Of a DNA stretch of 64,000 nucleotides, positions 1 to 10,215 are shown one piece after another. The stretch comes from Treponema sp. (GTDB taxonomy: Bacteria; Spirochaetota; Spirochaetia; Treponematales; Breznakiellaceae), in assembly GCA_009787775.1 (NCBI GenBank), contig WQSQ01000002.1, forward strand, positions 1 to 64,000, given 5' to 3'. The notes under the pieces are model-generated. The model was not told where the DNA came from. It ran no database searches and saw only the letters and a program-made list of their open reading frames with translations. A program made the translations under genes and the position numbers. Numbering within the stretch: position 1 is the stretch's first letter; each line of letters begins with the position of its first letter.

Positions 1-471
1 TGCGCGGGAGAGATAATTAACGAAATTGGATTTTATAATTACTCAGGTCTTAAAGGATATGCTCCTGAAGGCTGTACGGCTCTGACAACCGCTTTTATGG
101 GCGATACATATGATTACTGGAAAAAAGTAAAGGATGAAGGCAGGTATAACGAAGAAAAAAAATCACTTGCAGATAAAATTATTAGGGCTCTTTGCGTGAA
201 ATATCCGCAGACGGAAGGAAAGATCGATGTCATTGATATAGCGACTCCTTTAACATATGAACGCTACACTGGCGCTTACCGGGGCTCATGGATGAGCGTC
301 ATGAAACCGGGAGACAAAATGACAGGCGGCAGCGGTTTTGTTAAAAACACAGAGGGCCTTTATTTCGCAGGTCACAGGCTGATACCGCCAGGAGGACTGC
401 CTGTAGCTCTTGTCAGCGGACGAACCGTGGCGCAGCTTGTCTGCCGTCAGTTTGGCGTAACGTTTAAGTGA
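1..471 (+). CDS. FAD-dependent oxidoreductase (phytoene desaturase/isomerase-like), C-terminal part
   Basis: The frame is open from base 1, so the gene begins outside the window and only about 156 C-terminal residues are visible. The end contains GLYFAGHRLIPPGGLPVAL followed by SGRTVAQLVCRQFG, which is the layout of the last FAD-contacting segment of the phytoene desaturase/carotene isomerase and related NAD(P)/FAD oxidoreductase families: an aromatic-AG-H turn, then a glycine-rich stretch and a helix. The substrate cannot be named from this fragment. An internal ATG at base 97 is not the real start, because similarity and open frame continue upstream. It is followed after 30 bases by the convergent sua5 gene. 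Confidence 0.7.
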   Translation, partial: CAGEIINEIGFYNYSGLKGYAPEGCTALTTAFMGDTYDYWKKVKDEGRYNEEKKSLADKIIRALCVKYPQTEGKIDVIDIATPLTYERYTGAYRGSWMSVMKPGDKMTGGSGFVKNTEGLYFAGHRLIPPGGLPVALVSGRTVAQLVCRQFGVTFK

Positions 472-500
472 AAATTATATTATATGTATGTATTTGCGCG

Positions 501-1547
501 TTACAGAGAATGGTTCATGTTTTGGTTTTTCTCCGCTCCACGCTTTAACCTGTCATTAATCGCCTCTCCAAGACCTGTTTGGGGCGCTTCCTGTGCGAAG
601 ATGCGGGAAACGTTAAGATTATCAAGTTCATGAAGCGTTTCAAAAAGGCAGGAAGCAGCTTCGGACATATGTCCCGATTCAGAAAGCACTTTAACAGCAT
701 CGGGAAGCATCTGCGTTTTTGTTTGCGCGTCACGCCATGCGTTCCTTGTTAGCCCGTCAAAAAAAAGAAACACGCTTGTGTCATCATAGGGCCTACGGAT
801 TATATCATCACTTTTTAAAACATAAAGCGGAGTTTTTGGAGCGTAATGGCTCTTCATTTGCCCCGGTGATGTAAATTTCTCTGCTCCTTGCTCAATGATA
901 CACGATCCATCTACTGGACCAATCAAGTTTTCGATTGCCTCTCTCGGCGTACCGCCGGGACGCAGTATTTTTATTTTATCGCCTGTAATATCAAGCACTG
1001 TGGACTCAACTCCAATTCGCGCAGGACCGCCGTCAAGGATCATGTCTATTTTTTCTCCAAGACTATCACGGACATGTTCCGCTCTTGTCGGGCTTAATGA
1101 GCTAAAAAGATTTGCGCTTGGAGCCGCGACCGCTGTTCCGGAAAGAGAAATTAATTTTTGAGCCGCTTCATTGTCAGGAAAACGAATAGCCGCGGTTGAA
1201 AGACCTGCTGTTGCGATTCCAGGTATTCTTTCATTTTTAGGTAAAACAATGGACAGCGGTCCCGGCCAGAAATTTTCCGCAAGGAGAAAAACTGTTTTTC
1301 GCGTTTCCTTATTTATTAGCGAGAAATCCGCAACATTTTCAAGTGAGTTAATAAAAGCAATATGTATTATCAAAGGATCAAAATGAGGTCGCTTTTTAAC
1401 ATCAAAAATTTTCGCAAGCGCCAGGGGATTAAACGCGTCAGCGCCAAGACCGTAAACAGTTTCAGTAGGAAACGCGATTAACCCTCCTTCTTTAAGAATA
1501 TTTGCGCCCATTTCGAGAGATTCTTGTGTTACAGTGAGGAATTTCAT
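501..1547 (-). CDS. L-threonylcarbamoyladenylate synthase (Sua5/YwlC type)
   Basis: 348 residues. The YrdC/Sua5 domain (about 1-200) makes threonylcarbamoyl-AMP from threonine, bicarbonate and ATP, the first step of t6A37 tRNA modification in the cytoplasm. Visible family features are GGLIAFPTETVYGLGADA near the N-terminus, KKRPHFDPL, and AVAAPSANLFSSLSPT. After SPGQMKSHYAPKTPLYVL comes a C-terminal Sua5 domain, so this is the long two-domain form rather than the short TsaC. The start is the ATG at 1547. A TATAAG hexamer lies six bases before that ATG on the minus strand, so the mRNA may be nearly leaderless, although no good -35 was found. It is convergent with the upstream oxidoreductase and divergent from nrdJ. 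Confidence 0.93.
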   Translation of the reverse strand: MKFLTVTQESLEMGANILKEGGLIAFPTETVYGLGADAFNPLALAKIFDVKKRPHFDPLIIHIAFINSLENVADFSLINKETRKTVFLLAENFWPGPLSIVLPKNERIPGIATAGLSTAAIRFPDNEAAQKLISLSGTAVAAPSANLFSSLSPTRAEHVRDSLGEKIDMILDGGPARIGVESTVLDITGDKIKILRPGGTPREAIENLIGPVDGSCIIEQGAEKFTSPGQMKSHYAPKTPLYVLKSDDIIRRPYDDTSVFLFFDGLTRNAWRDAQTKTQMLPDAVKVLSESGHMSEAASCLFETLHELDNLNVSRIFAQEAPQTGLGEAINDRLKRGAEKNQNMNHSL

Positions 1548-1585
1548 GTTATTCTTATACTACTGTTGAGTTTTAATATATGCAA

Positions 1586-1641
1586 TTGAAGATGTTCCAA
1601 AACTTTCGAACCGAAGGTTCGCGCTTTTGGAACAAGCTCAA
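1586..1641. repeat. Hairpin repeat, family 3 copy A
   Basis: A perfect 10-bp inverted repeat TGTTCCAAAA (1593-1602) / TTTTGGAACA (1625-1634) encloses a second palindrome CGAACC (1607-1612) / GGTTCG (1616-1621). Outside them TTGA (1586-1589) faces TCAA (1638-1641). The outer arms match the hairpin at 19589-19629 (shared TTGA, TTCC, AAAA, TTTTGGAA and AAGCTCA blocks). It lies between divergent sua5 and nrdJ, so it is not a simple terminator. Confidence 0.7.
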
Positions 1642-1667
1642 TTATCCTTCATCAAAAGGATTAGGGA

Positions 1668-4600
1668 ATGAAAGTACAGAGAATTTTCACTAATCGGGAA
1701 GAAGACCCGTATTTTGGTGTTATTTGGGAGCGGCGTAAGAGTGAAATCCGTAATCCCAACGGTAAGACGATTTTTTCCGAAGACACAGTCATTGTGCCCG
1801 TTTTTTGGAGTCAGATTGCAGCAGATATTATCGCGCAGAAATACTTTCGTAAGGCAGGTGTTCCTAAAGATAAAATCTACGAATGGAAAAAATGGGTAAA
1901 ATCAGGAGATGATTCTAAAGATCCTGGCAATTCATTGCCTGAAGACGGCGCAGAACATGACAGCAGGCAGGTTTTCCACCGGCTTGCCTATACATGGCTT
2001 GAGTGGGGCAGACAGAAAAAGTATTTTGACAGTAAAGAGGATGAAAACGCCTTTTACGATGAAACCTGCTATATGCTCGCGCATCAGCTTGCCGCGCCAA
2101 ACAGCCCGCAGTGGTTTAACACGGGACTTAATTCTGTATACGGAATCGACGGCCCGGCTCAGGGACATTTCTATTTTGATGTTGATATAAACAAAGTGGT
2201 TAAATCCGACAGCGCATATAAAAGACCTCAGCCTCATGCCTGTTTTATACTTTCTGTTGACGATGATCTTGTAAACGATGGCGGCATCATGGATCTTATG
2301 ACCCGTGAAGCGCGTCTTTTTAAATACGGATCAGGCACAGGGTCCAATTTTTCCAATATCCGCGGAATGAACGAGACTCTCTCCGGCGGAGGAGTTTCTT
2401 CAGGGCTTTTATCTTTTTTAAGAGTCGGTGACCGCTCGGCTTCTTCGATTAAATCGGGCGGCACAACCCGCAGAGCCGCCAAAATGGTAACCCTCGATGT
2501 TGATCATCCCGATGTTGAAAAATATATCGGCTGGAAAGCCGGAGAAGAGCATAAAGTCGCTTCGATGGTAACAGGCTCCCTTATACTGAAGAAATATACT
2601 GACGCCCTGAAAAAGGCTTTGGCAGGTTTCCGCGGCCCTGAGCAGGACAGGTTTAACGCTGAAAAAAATCACGAACTTGCAATGGTTCTGCGCTCCGCAT
2701 TAGGTGATAAAATTCCTCCGTCCTTTCTTTACCAGCAGCTTCGCCGCCTTGAACAGGGTGATGATGAAGTTAACGCGAATCTGTATTCCACCGCGTGGGA
2801 CGATGAGGCGTACAATACCGTTTCCGGACAAAGTTCCAACAACAGCCTGCGCCTAAGCGATGATTTTATGCGTGCGGTGCAGGACGGCGCTGACTGGGAA
2901 CTTAAAAGCCGTACCGAAGGAAAAACGGTAAAGTCTGTTAAAGCGCGCAAATTGTGGAATGATATAGCGAAAACAAGCTGGCAATGCGCCGATCCGGGAC
3001 TTCAGTATCACACAACAATTAACGACTGGCATACCTGCCCCGCGGGAGGCGAGATTCGCGCTTCCAACCCCTGCTCTGAGTATATGTTTCTTGATGACAC
3101 AGCCTGCAATCTTGCGTCAATAAATCTTGCCGCGCTTTACGATAACAAAAATAAAACATTTAATGTTAACGGATACCTTCACGCAATTGATGTCTGGACA
3201 ACGATTCTTGAAATCTCCGTTGTTATGGCGCAGTTCCCTTCCCCGCGAATCGCGGAATTATCCTATCAGTACCGCACGCTCGGCCTTGGTTACGCCAATT
3301 TGGGAACTCTTCTTATGATTATGGGGCTTGCCTATGATTCGCAGGAAGGCCGCTCTGTCGCAGCTTCTCTTTCAGCGCTTCTTTCAGGAGAAGCATACGC
3401 GCAGTCCGCGCGTATGGCAAAGGAACACGGCTCATTCTTGCGTTACGATGAAAACGCAGAAAACATGCTGCGCGTTATCCGCAACCACAGGCGCGCTGTG
3501 AACAACGCGCCTGACAGCGAATATGAAGGGCTTCACACAATTCCTGCGGGAATCGATCCCGCTTTTTGTCCTCCTTATTTACTGGACGCGGCGAAAGCAG
3601 CATGGGACAGAGCGCTTGATTTAGGAAAGGAAAGCGGTTACCGCAATGCCCAGGTTACCGCAATCGCGCCTACAGGAACTATCGGTTTATTGATGGATTG
3701 CGACACAACAGGAATTGAACCTGATTTCGCTCTTGTTAAATTTAAAAAGCTCGCAGGCGGCGGCTATTTTAAAATTATTAATCATTCGGTGCCACCCGCG
3801 CTTGCAAGCCTTGGTTACTCTGTGTCCGCAATAGAAGAGATTACCGCTTATGCGACAGGCAGGAAAACTTTAAAAAACGCGCCTGCGATTAATCATGAAA
3901 CGCTTAAAGCAAAAGGTTTTACGCCTGCTGTTTTAGACGCTGTGGAAGATGCCGTAAAAACAACTCTTAACCTTGAAAGCGTTTTTAATGCATATATACT
4001 CGGAAAGGAGTTTATTGAGGAAAACCTTGGATTACCGGAATCCACATGGTCGCTTCATGGATTTAATTTACTCAATCATCTTGGCTTTACAAATAAAAAT
4101 ATTGAGGACGCCGAGCTTTACGCCTGCGGTACAATGGGTCTTGAAGGCGCGCCCTCTCTAAAAACGGAGCATTACCCTGTATTTGACACAGCCGCTCCGT
4201 CAGGAAAAAACGGCAAACGTTCAATACCTTGGACAGCACACATCGGAATGATGGCGGCTGTTCAGCCTTTTATTTCCGGAGCGATTTCCAAAACAATCAA
4301 TATGCCAAACAGCGCAAATTACGATGATGTAAAAGGCGCGTATATGCTTTCATGGAAAAGTGGTCTTAAGGCCGTAGCGCTGTACCGCGACGGTTCCAAA
4401 CTTTCACAGCCCCTTAATACATTCGCTCCTGGAACAGATCCGCTGGCTGACACAATCCTCAAAGTAGAGAAAGGGCTTGAATATCCTCCTTTCCTGCTTG
4501 ATAAAAAGAAAACCGCTTCAAGCAGAGGTTTTCGTAAGCCTCTGCCTAACCGCAGGCTGGGTTACACTCAAAAAGCGAAGATCGGCGGCCACTCAATTTT

Positions 4601-5342
4601 TATCAGGACAGGCGAATACGAAGACGGAAGCCTTGGAGAAATTTTCCTTGATATGCACAAGGAGGGCGCTGCGTTTCGCAGTCTTTTGAACAGCTTCGCG
4701 ATTACAGTTTCCCTGGGGCTCCAGTACGGAGTCCCTCTGGAAGAATATGTTGACGCGTTTACATTCAGCCGCTTTGAACCTAACGGCATTGTACAGGGTC
4801 ATGATTATGTGAAGATGGCGACAAGCGTTATTGATTATGTCTTCCGCGACCTTGCGATCAGCTATCTGAAACGAAGTGACCTTGGACAGGTAAAACCAGA
4901 AGATCTGATTTCTACAGCGACAAAGAACGAAGCTGAACCCAAACCTCGCGTTGAAAGAAAAAGTCCTGCAGGCTTCAAACCGGCAGTCGGCAAAACCGTT
5001 AAAACTCAGCAGCCTGTAGACGGCAGCGAACATATAATCAATGATGCGCACTCTTCCTCCGGACGATTTTCGGATATTGCGGAGCAGGGCAGTATAGTAA
5101 AATCTTCAACCGGCTCTTCGTCGGAGAATGTCCCGTTAGCCCCGCAGGCGGCTTTGCCGAAATCGCAGGCAGCGGCAGCGGAAGAATCGTATTCACGGGA
5201 GAGCGAAGTTATAAAAATTGTCCAGGCTCGCATCAAAGGTTATGAGGGAGACCCTTGTTCTTCATGCGGATCATTTACGCTTGTCAGAAACGGAACATGC
5301 ATGAAATGCGATACCTGCGGAAGCACAACCGGTTGTTCGTAA
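1668..5342 (+). CDS. nrdJ: Adenosylcobalamin-dependent ribonucleotide reductase (class II)
   Basis: 1224 residues, the long bacterial class II form. It reduces ribonucleotides to deoxyribonucleotides using B12 radical chemistry, in the cytoplasm and without need of oxygen. Visible landmarks are [11 protein letters not shown] with the first redox cysteine, the loop [11 protein letters not shown], the thiyl-radical region [19 protein letters not shown], and the substrate-binding region ending [10 protein letters not shown]. The last 30 residues hold a CxxC...CxxCxxC zinc-ribbon-like tail of the TSCPD/C-terminal redox kind. Residues about 1085-1180 are a low-complexity linker. The ATG at 1668 follows TTAGGGA. 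No nrdR or cobalamin riboswitch is recognisable in the short upstream region, only the hairpin repeat. Confidence 0.96.
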   Translation: MKVQRIFTNREEDPYFGVIWERRKSEIRNPNGKTIFSEDTVIVPVFWSQIAADIIAQKYFRKAGVPKDKIYEWKKWVKSGDDSKDPGNSLPEDGAEHDSRQVFHRLAYTWLEWGRQKKYFDSKEDENAFYDETCYMLAHQLAAPNSPQWFNTGLNSVYGIDGPAQGHFYFDVDINKVVKSDSAYKRPQPHACFILSVDDDLVNDGGIMDLMTREARLFKYGSGTGSNFSNIRGMNETLSGGGVSSGLLSFLRVGDRSASSIKSGGTTRRAAKMVTLDVDHPDVEKYIGWKAGEEHKVASMVTGSLILKKYTDALKKALAGFRGPEQDRFNAEKNHELAMVLRSALGDKIPPSFLYQQLRRLEQGDDEVNANLYSTAWDDEAYNTVSGQSSNNSLRLSDDFMRAVQDGADWELKSRTEGKTVKSVKARKLWNDIAKTSWQCADPGLQYHTTINDWHTCPAGGEIRASNPCSEYMFLDDTACNLASINLAALYDNKNKTFNVNGYLHAIDVWTTILEISVVMAQFPSPRIAELSYQYRTLGLGYANLGTLLMIMGLAYDSQEGRSVAASLSALLSGEAYAQSARMAKEHGSFLRYDENAENMLRVIRNHRRAVNNAPDSEYEGLHTIPAGIDPAFCPPYLLDAAKAAWDRALDLGKESGYRNAQVTAIAPTGTIGLLMDCDTTGIEPDFALVKFKKLAGGGYFKIINHSVPPALASLGYSVSAIEEITAYATGRKTLKNAPAINHETLKAKGFTPAVLDAVEDAVKTTLNLESVFNAYILGKEFIEENLGLPESTWSLHGFNLLNHLGFTNKNIEDAELYACGTMGLEGAPSLKTEHYPVFDTAAPSGKNGKRSIPWTAHIGMMAAVQPFISGAISKTINMPNSANYDDVKGAYMLSWKSGLKAVALYRDGSKLSQPLNTFAPGTDPLADTILKVEKGLEYPPFLLDKKKTASSRGFRKPLPNRRLGYTQKAKIGGHSIFIRTGEYEDGSLGEIFLDMHKEGAAFRSLLNSFAITVSLGLQYGVPLEEYVDAFTFSRFEPNGIVQGHDYVKMATSVIDYVFRDLAISYLKRSDLGQVKPEDLISTATKNEAEPKPRVERKSPAGFKPAVGKTVKTQQPVDGSEHIINDAHSSSGRFSDIAEQGSIVKSSTGSSSENVPLAPQAALPKSQAAAAEESYSRESEVIKIVQARIKGYEGDPCSSCGSFTLVRNGTCMKCDTCGSTTGCS

Positions 5343-5385
5343 GGCCATTTATAAGGTAGAATTATACAACGAGTTGTGCCAATTT

Positions 5386-6495
5386 ATGATAAATATATTT
5401 TATGCGACATTTATTCCCGGCTTGCAGAGCCTTATTGCTGACGCAGTTAAAGAGCGTCTTTCTGATGTAAGGATACACAAGCTTCTTGACGGCGCTGTCC
5501 TTTTTGAGACGCTAATCAGCTACGATAAACTTAATCTCTGCTGTTTTAATAATATTTTCGAGGTAATAAACATTCTGGATAGTTCACAGGAGATTTCCGC
5601 GGAATCTAATGATAGTACAGAGATAATTTTAGAGAAACATATAGAATATTTTTTAAGGTATACGGAAGGAAAACCCCTGTGCAGTTCCGCGGTTAATACA
5701 GAACCAATTGTAAATAACAATAAAAAGTTTAATACATTTCGGATTGTTGTTTCCAATGAAAACGTTCCCGCGTCTATAGACGAAGAACTCCGTACGGAGG
5801 CGGAGAAAGCAATTTCCGGCCTTTCCGGCCTTAAAGTCAACCGCGCGCTGCCTGATACAGAGTTTTGGTTTTTGTACAGAAACGAAGTCAAATCACAGGG
5901 GCAGAGTTTCTCTGTTTTCATGAAACGGCTTACCCTGCACCCCTCATGGGAAAAAACCCTGCACAAGGGAGAGCTGCCTCCTCCTCTCGCGTGGGCATTG
6001 TGCCGCCTTGCTTCTCTTTCTTATAATGATGCTGTCCTTGATCCTTTCTGCGGATACGGTTCAATTCCCGAAGCGGCAATGAAATATTTTCACATAACAG
6101 AATTCCATGCAAATGATAATGACAGGCAGGTTGTTTCATATACCGCGGAACGGTTTAAAAAACGGAAAATCAGCAGTTTTTTCCTGCATAACGGCGATTA
6201 CAGCAAGCTGCCATTATTTATCGAAGAGAAAAGCATTGACGCGATTATCACAGACCCGCCGTGGGGGCAGTACAAAGATATTGCTGACAGCGGTTTTTTA
6301 AAAAAAATGTTTAATGTGTTTTACAGGCTCCTTAAGGGAAGCGGGAGAGCGGTTGTACTGTATACAGATGATGACAAATTAATAAAAGCGGCTGAATCAA
6401 GCTTCATTTTGCAGGAAAGTATTCCGATTTTACTTTCAGGCAGAAAAGCTGTGATTTATGTGTTCGCGAAGAAACTCAAAGCAGTTTCAGGCTGA
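5386..6495 (+). CDS. Class I SAM-dependent RNA methyltransferase (UPF0020/Trm11-like)
   Basis: About 369 residues from the ATG at 5386; a TTG at 5374 is an alternative but has no better ribosome site. The C-terminal half is a Rossmann methyltransferase: DPFCGYGSIPEAAMKYF is motif I and the following AdoMet loop, and TDPPWGQYKD is motif IV (D-PP-W), as in the RlmL-N/Trm11/Trm14 guanine-N2 methyltransferases. The N-terminal 170 residues are divergent and may be a THUMP-like RNA-binding part, which I could not confirm. The catalytic motif indicates N-methylation of tRNA or rRNA; the exact target is unknown. It follows nrdJ by 43 bases and could be cotranscribed with it. Confidence 0.75.
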   Translation: MINIFYATFIPGLQSLIADAVKERLSDVRIHKLLDGAVLFETLISYDKLNLCCFNNIFEVINILDSSQEISAESNDSTEIILEKHIEYFLRYTEGKPLCSSAVNTEPIVNNNKKFNTFRIVVSNENVPASIDEELRTEAEKAISGLSGLKVNRALPDTEFWFLYRNEVKSQGQSFSVFMKRLTLHPSWEKTLHKGELPPPLAWALCRLASLSYNDAVLDPFCGYGSIPEAAMKYFHITEFHANDNDRQVVSYTAERFKKRKISSFFLHNGDYSKLPLFIEEKSIDAIITDPPWGQYKDIADSGFLKKMFNVFYRLLKGSGRAVVLYTDDDKLIKAAESSFILQESIPILLSGRKAVIYVFAKKLKAVSG

Positions 6496-6547
6496 AATCA
6501 CGGTCAATTCCATTAAAATTGTAGTTATATGGCTTTTAACAGATAGT

Positions 6548-6662
6548 CTTGTACAATGTTTTATATTAAGCTTGTACAATGTTTTGTACCAGGCTTGTAC
6601 AACAGGCTGTAATAGCCTTGTACAACATGTTGTAGTAGCCTTGTACAAAGATTTGTATTATT
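6548..6662. repeat. 23-bp tandem array 1 (five units)
   Basis: CTTGTACAA starts at 6548, 6571, 6594, 6617 and 6640, exactly 23 bases apart. Each unit also has a TGTA or TATA block at a fixed offset of 13-14 bases. Within units the core is a dyad: TACAACATGTTGTA (unit 4) is a perfect palindrome and units 2 and 3 are near-palindromes. The array sits between the methyltransferase gene and the promoter of the first PPC-repeat protein. The period is not a multiple of three, so the array is not coding. Confidence 0.9.
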
Positions 6663-6687
6663 TCAGTTAATCCCTATTCGCTCCGCA

Positions 6688-6716
6688 TTGATATAAATGT
6701 GTTTTTGCGTTATATT
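6688..6716 (+). promoter_or_regulatory. Sigma70-type promoter of the PPC-repeat protein genes
   Basis: TTGATA (6688-6693), a 17-bp spacer, then TATATT (6711-6716). It lies 26 bases downstream of the 23-bp array and 30 bases before the TTG start at 6746. Both hexamers are near consensus. Confidence 0.7.
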
Positions 6717-6745
6717 GTTCTTATGTTTGAGCCGGGGATAGTAAT

Positions 6746-7402
6746 TTGAAGCTAAGATGGTTATTGTTTATCGCCTTTATTATATTTACTGTCGGGAGTG
6801 TTTATTCGCAGCAGGAGCTTATTATCGGTTCGTTTTTACAGGGTAATTTGGCTTCCGATAAGGAGATTTGGTACAGCGTAACGGCGGCTCAAAACGGTCT
6901 TTTGGTTGTGCAGACTGACGGCGATACTGATACTTTCCTGAAAGCCTATGATGCCGGTATGAATTTGATCGCTGAAAATGACGACGGGCCCAATGAACTG
7001 AATGCCAGCATTATATTATCAGTAAAACGCGGTAATACTTATTTTTTTTGTTTAACCGGTTACGACGGCATTATAAGCGGACTGTACAGTATATCCGCTT
7101 CTTATCTGCCTGTAACACAATTAAACGCAGGGAGTTCCTGCAGCGGAAATATTACAGACTGGTATTATAATTTTTTTATTTTTACAGCTTCGCGGAGCGG
7201 TACTCTTACAATTGAGACATCAGGCAGTACGGATACTTATCTGTATTTATACAATGAAGATTTGCAATTTTTGGATTATAATGACGATGGGGCCGGATTT
7301 CCAAATGATAGAATCGTAATAGAGGTTATATCAGGAAGAACATATTACATTGAACTTGGTGCATATGAATTCGGTCCGTATACTGTTTCTGCGTATTTAT
7401 AA
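6746..7402 (+). CDS. Secreted protein with two PPC-like beta-sandwich repeats
   Basis: 218 residues from a TTG start at 6746, preceded by GGGGATA. Residues 1-21 form a signal peptide ending VYS-QQ. The rest is two copies of an approximately 100-residue module built as GSFL.GN..., EIWYSV, TDGDTDTFLKAYD and NDDGPN. These features resemble bacterial pre-peptidase C-terminal (PPC) domains, with Asp/Asn-rich turns that may bind calcium. No enzymatic domain is present. The next gene (7432) encodes four of the same modules, so the pair looks like a tandem duplication of a surface or periplasmic adhesion/scaffold protein. The function is unknown; the family call comes from repeat pattern only. Confidence 0.7.
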   Translation: MKLRWLLFIAFIIFTVGSVYSQQELIIGSFLQGNLASDKEIWYSVTAAQNGLLVVQTDGDTDTFLKAYDAGMNLIAENDDGPNELNASIILSVKRGNTYFFCLTGYDGIISGLYSISASYLPVTQLNAGSSCSGNITDWYYNFFIFTASRSGTLTIETSGSTDTYLYLYNEDLQFLDYNDDGAGFPNDRIVIEVISGRTYYIELGAYEFGPYTVSAYL

Positions 7403-7431
7403 AAAAAATATTAATAATTAAGGAGAACAAC

Positions 7432-8718
7432 ATGAGGAAATTTTTTTGTCTAATTGCTATTCTGGTGTTTTTTGCAATAGGGAGCGTTTTTGCACAAACC
7501 ACACAGGAACTGCGTATCGGCTCGTTTTTATCGGGTAATTTAAGCCGCAGCCAGGAAATATGGTACAGCGTAAGGACAACCCAGACATGTATTTTATCTG
7601 TAGAGACTGAAAGCAATATAGATACATATCTGGAAGCTTATACCGCGCAAAGGGTATTAATTACTGAAAACGATGACGGTCCCAATGGCCTGGATGCCCG
7701 TATTAATTTACTGGCACAGGCCAATACAACCTATCTTTTTAAACTAAGAGGTTTACACAGCGATGTCAGCGGTTCATTTAGGATTCTTGCTGACTCCAGA
7801 CCTATAACAGAACTGCGCATTGGAAGTCCTGTAAGCGGAAATATTACATCAGGCGGAGAATATATTTACAGTGTCCGCGCTACCCAAAACGGATATCTCA
7901 TAGTTGAAACATCCGGCGATACCGATACTTACCTTACAGCTTATGATGAGAATTACAATTGGCTGGCAGAAGATGACGACGGCGCAGGGTATCCGAATGC
8001 AAGGATAAGGCTTCAGGTATCAACCGGTAAGAATTATATTTTTGCTGTAAAAGGTTTTGGGGATTCAGGCGGCGCATATCGTATATCAGCGGCTTCTCAG
8101 GGATATCCTGCCGCTACCGCGCTCAATGTCGGATCATTCCTGAACGGAAATATTGCATTAAACGGCGAGTATTGGTACAGTGTCCGTGCCTCCCAGAGCG
8201 GGTTTATCACTGTTGAAACATCCGGTAACACAGATACTTACCTTACGGCTTATGATGATGGTTATAATGTAATAGGTTATGATGATGACAGCGCAGGGGG
8301 AGGAAATGCCAGGTTAAGGATTCAGGTCGCAGCAGGCGGAACTTATTATTTTCAGTTAAGAGGTTATAGTTCAGAAATAACCGGCTCATATCGTATACTG
8401 GCGAATTATCAAGCGTTTCCGACTCCGACTCCAATAACCGTTGGATCATTCATAAACGGAAATATTGAATACGAAGGAGAAATATGGTACAGCGTCAGGA
8501 CTACAAGAAGCGGCCGCCTTACAGTTGAGACTTCGGGCAGCACTGATACTGTTCTGGACGCTTACTCCAGCGATTATCAGCATATTGATCGCAATGATGA
8601 CAATGAAGACCTCAATGCCAGGATAGGGATTAATAACGTTAGCGCCAACACCACCTATATTTTCAGATTAACTTCTTTCGGTGCAGGGCCTTTCCGCATT
8701 TACGCAATCATGGAATAA
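7432..8718 (+). CDS. Secreted protein with four PPC-like beta-sandwich repeats
   Basis: 428 residues, ATG after AAGGAGAACAAC, 29 bases behind the shorter paralogue and probably in one transcript. The signal peptide (about 1-22) ends GSVFA-QT. Four modules of roughly 100 residues follow, each with GSFL.GN, YWYSVR or IWYSVR, VETSG.TDTYLTAYD, DDD.AG..NAR, then a TYYF-type strand. The alternation of strands and acidic turns is that of PPC/jelly-roll modules. There is no protease, LPXTG or lipobox motif, so it is either released or held in the envelope by another protein. The copy-number difference from its neighbour (four against two) suggests expansion by recombination between modules. Confidence 0.72.
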   Translation: MRKFFCLIAILVFFAIGSVFAQTTQELRIGSFLSGNLSRSQEIWYSVRTTQTCILSVETESNIDTYLEAYTAQRVLITENDDGPNGLDARINLLAQANTTYLFKLRGLHSDVSGSFRILADSRPITELRIGSPVSGNITSGGEYIYSVRATQNGYLIVETSGDTDTYLTAYDENYNWLAEDDDGAGYPNARIRLQVSTGKNYIFAVKGFGDSGGAYRISAASQGYPAATALNVGSFLNGNIALNGEYWYSVRASQSGFITVETSGNTDTYLTAYDDGYNVIGYDDDSAGGGNARLRIQVAAGGTYYFQLRGYSSEITGSYRILANYQAFPTPTPITVGSFINGNIEYEGEIWYSVRTTRSGRLTVETSGSTDTVLDAYSSDYQHIDRNDDNEDLNARIGINNVSANTTYIFRLTSFGAGPFRIYAIME

Positions 8719-8723
8719 GAGGA

Positions 8724-9110
8724 TTATGCCGCGATATTAAATAATACTCCTGCGGCAGGCGCCGCGGGGGTATAAACGCTTACAGAGTATGCTGCTTTTA
8801 TCTGTTTTTGATATTGTTCAATTAAGGCATTAATCCTTGCTTCGTCGCTGTTTTCTGTATCGCTGATGTTCGCAGAGGTTTGGTTTTTAATTCTTGAAAG
8901 CTGTTCAATTAATGTATCAAGGATTTTTAACTTTGAGATGTTAACGCCTGTAGTGCCTTCCGGTGCCGGAGTGCCTGAAACATGTTTAAAGTGCGAGTAT
9001 ATTAGCATACCAGGCGCAACAGGGAGAGACGCTCTTCCCCCCACGGCTGACGCGCTTATCGCGTAACCCATGCTTGGAAAAGCCTGATGCGGTATGGCTC
9101 CGGTACTCAT
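8724..9110 (-). CDS. Small protein of unknown function
   Basis: 128 residues, ATG at 9110 preceded on the minus strand by AGGAG with good spacing. The sequence has an Ala/Gly-rich N-terminal half (MGYAISASAVGGRASLP), a central predicted helix-rich stretch LKILDTLIEQLSRIKNQTSAN and an Ala/Pro-rich end. There is no signal peptide or known motif. It is convergent with the PPC-repeat gene (5 bases apart) and lies just downstream of the FemAB gene on the same strand. I do not recognise a family; the ribosome site and fit between neighbours support a real gene. Confidence 0.5.
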   Translation of the reverse strand: MSTGAIPHQAFPSMGYAISASAVGGRASLPVAPGMLIYSHFKHVSGTPAPEGTTGVNISKLKILDTLIEQLSRIKNQTSANISDTENSDEARINALIEQYQKQIKAAYSVSVYTPAAPAAGVLFNIAA

Positions 9111-9161
9111 ATAATATACTCCTGCTATGAATATCGGAATTACCTATTAATTTTTTAGTAA

Positions 9162-10211
9162 TTAACGGTGAAAAGTCCGCAATATGAACCACCGTAATTT
9201 ATCTGCGGCGTTAAAGGATTTATAGAGAAACTTATTGTAGACAATATCGTAAGTGCCGATATTTTCCATCAGAACGGGATTATATCCTTCCTTAAAACGA
9301 TGAAAGCCGTACCATGGATCTTTAGCGTCCGGATTTGGTCCGAGCGAACCCCACATATCAAAACAACTGCATTTGTTTTCATGGCCGTATTTTATTACTT
9401 CCCACATTATTAAATTAGACGCCATTACTTCCCGAAAAGCGTCGCTTGAGGCTCCGTAGGGATAATAGAGTTTACTGTTAAAAAGAAAGATAATCCAGGC
9501 AGCAAGAACCTGGCCGTTATATATTGCGTGAAATATATGCAGCATGCTGTTTGCTTTGCAGCCGATTGTTTCCCACATTGTGCGGTAATATTGCGGTGCA
9601 TGGGAATAAAAACGTTGCCGGGAAGTTGTTTCCTGCATTAGACGAATATAGGTTTCCATGCCGCTCTCTGATGTATCTTCGACAACCTGTACGCCCTTTT
9701 TTACCGCAAGGCGGACATTGTAACGGGTTTTACTTCTCAAATTATCAAAAAGTTCATCAATTCCTGGAGTCAGATCAAGGTGAAAATTATATTTTGTAAA
9801 TAGATTCTTTCCGTGTACTGCTCCGTTTTGCAGTAAAAAATTCCTTTCCTGTTCAAAACTATTTCTAATATTATTTATAACAGAGGACGTATCTGCCGGA
9901 TGCGCAACATTCGGTTCAAGTTTAATAAAAATTGCCTTTTGTCTGTATGCAAACTCTTTTAAAGCGTCCAACTGTTCTGAATCAGGCATACAGCCTTTGG
10001 GGATATAGCCGACGGTGCTGCCAATAAAGGGGATTTTATGAAAGGAAGCCTGAAAAGCGTTAATCATTTTATCATTTTCAAATAATCCGAAGCGCTCAAT
10101 ATTCTGCCCTGTTGTTTTTTTAAATTCGCCCCAATCATAGGATTGAAGCGGATGGGTAACAGCTTCGTCATAAATGTCTTTTTCGTTATCAGTAATAGAT
10201 CGAATTTGCAT
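9162..10211 (-). CDS. FemAB-family peptidyltransferase (peptidoglycan bridge/lipid II aminoacyl ligase)
   Basis: 349 residues with the double GNAT-like fold of FemX/FemA/B proteins, which use aminoacyl-tRNA to add amino acids to the lipid II stem. Visible markers are the N-terminal SYDWGEFKKTTGQ, GYIPKGCMPD, KLEPNV, the helical RSKTRYNVRLAVKKGVQV and the C-terminal YGASSDAFREVMASNLIMW followed by FDMWGS.GP. It starts at the ATG at 10211 with AGGTAA upstream, 4 bases after the stop of the solute-binding lipoprotein gene, so the two form one minus-strand unit. The amino acid and acceptor cannot be read from the sequence. Confidence 0.85.
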   Translation of the reverse strand: MQIRSITDNEKDIYDEAVTHPLQSYDWGEFKKTTGQNIERFGLFENDKMINAFQASFHKIPFIGSTVGYIPKGCMPDSEQLDALKEFAYRQKAIFIKLEPNVAHPADTSSVINNIRNSFEQERNFLLQNGAVHGKNLFTKYNFHLDLTPGIDELFDNLRSKTRYNVRLAVKKGVQVVEDTSESGMETYIRLMQETTSRQRFYSHAPQYYRTMWETIGCKANSMLHIFHAIYNGQVLAAWIIFLFNSKLYYPYGASSDAFREVMASNLIMWEVIKYGHENKCSCFDMWGSLGPNPDAKDPWYGFHRFKEGYNPVLMENIGTYDIVYNKFLYKSFNAADKLRWFILRTFHR

Positions 10212-10215
10212 AGCG

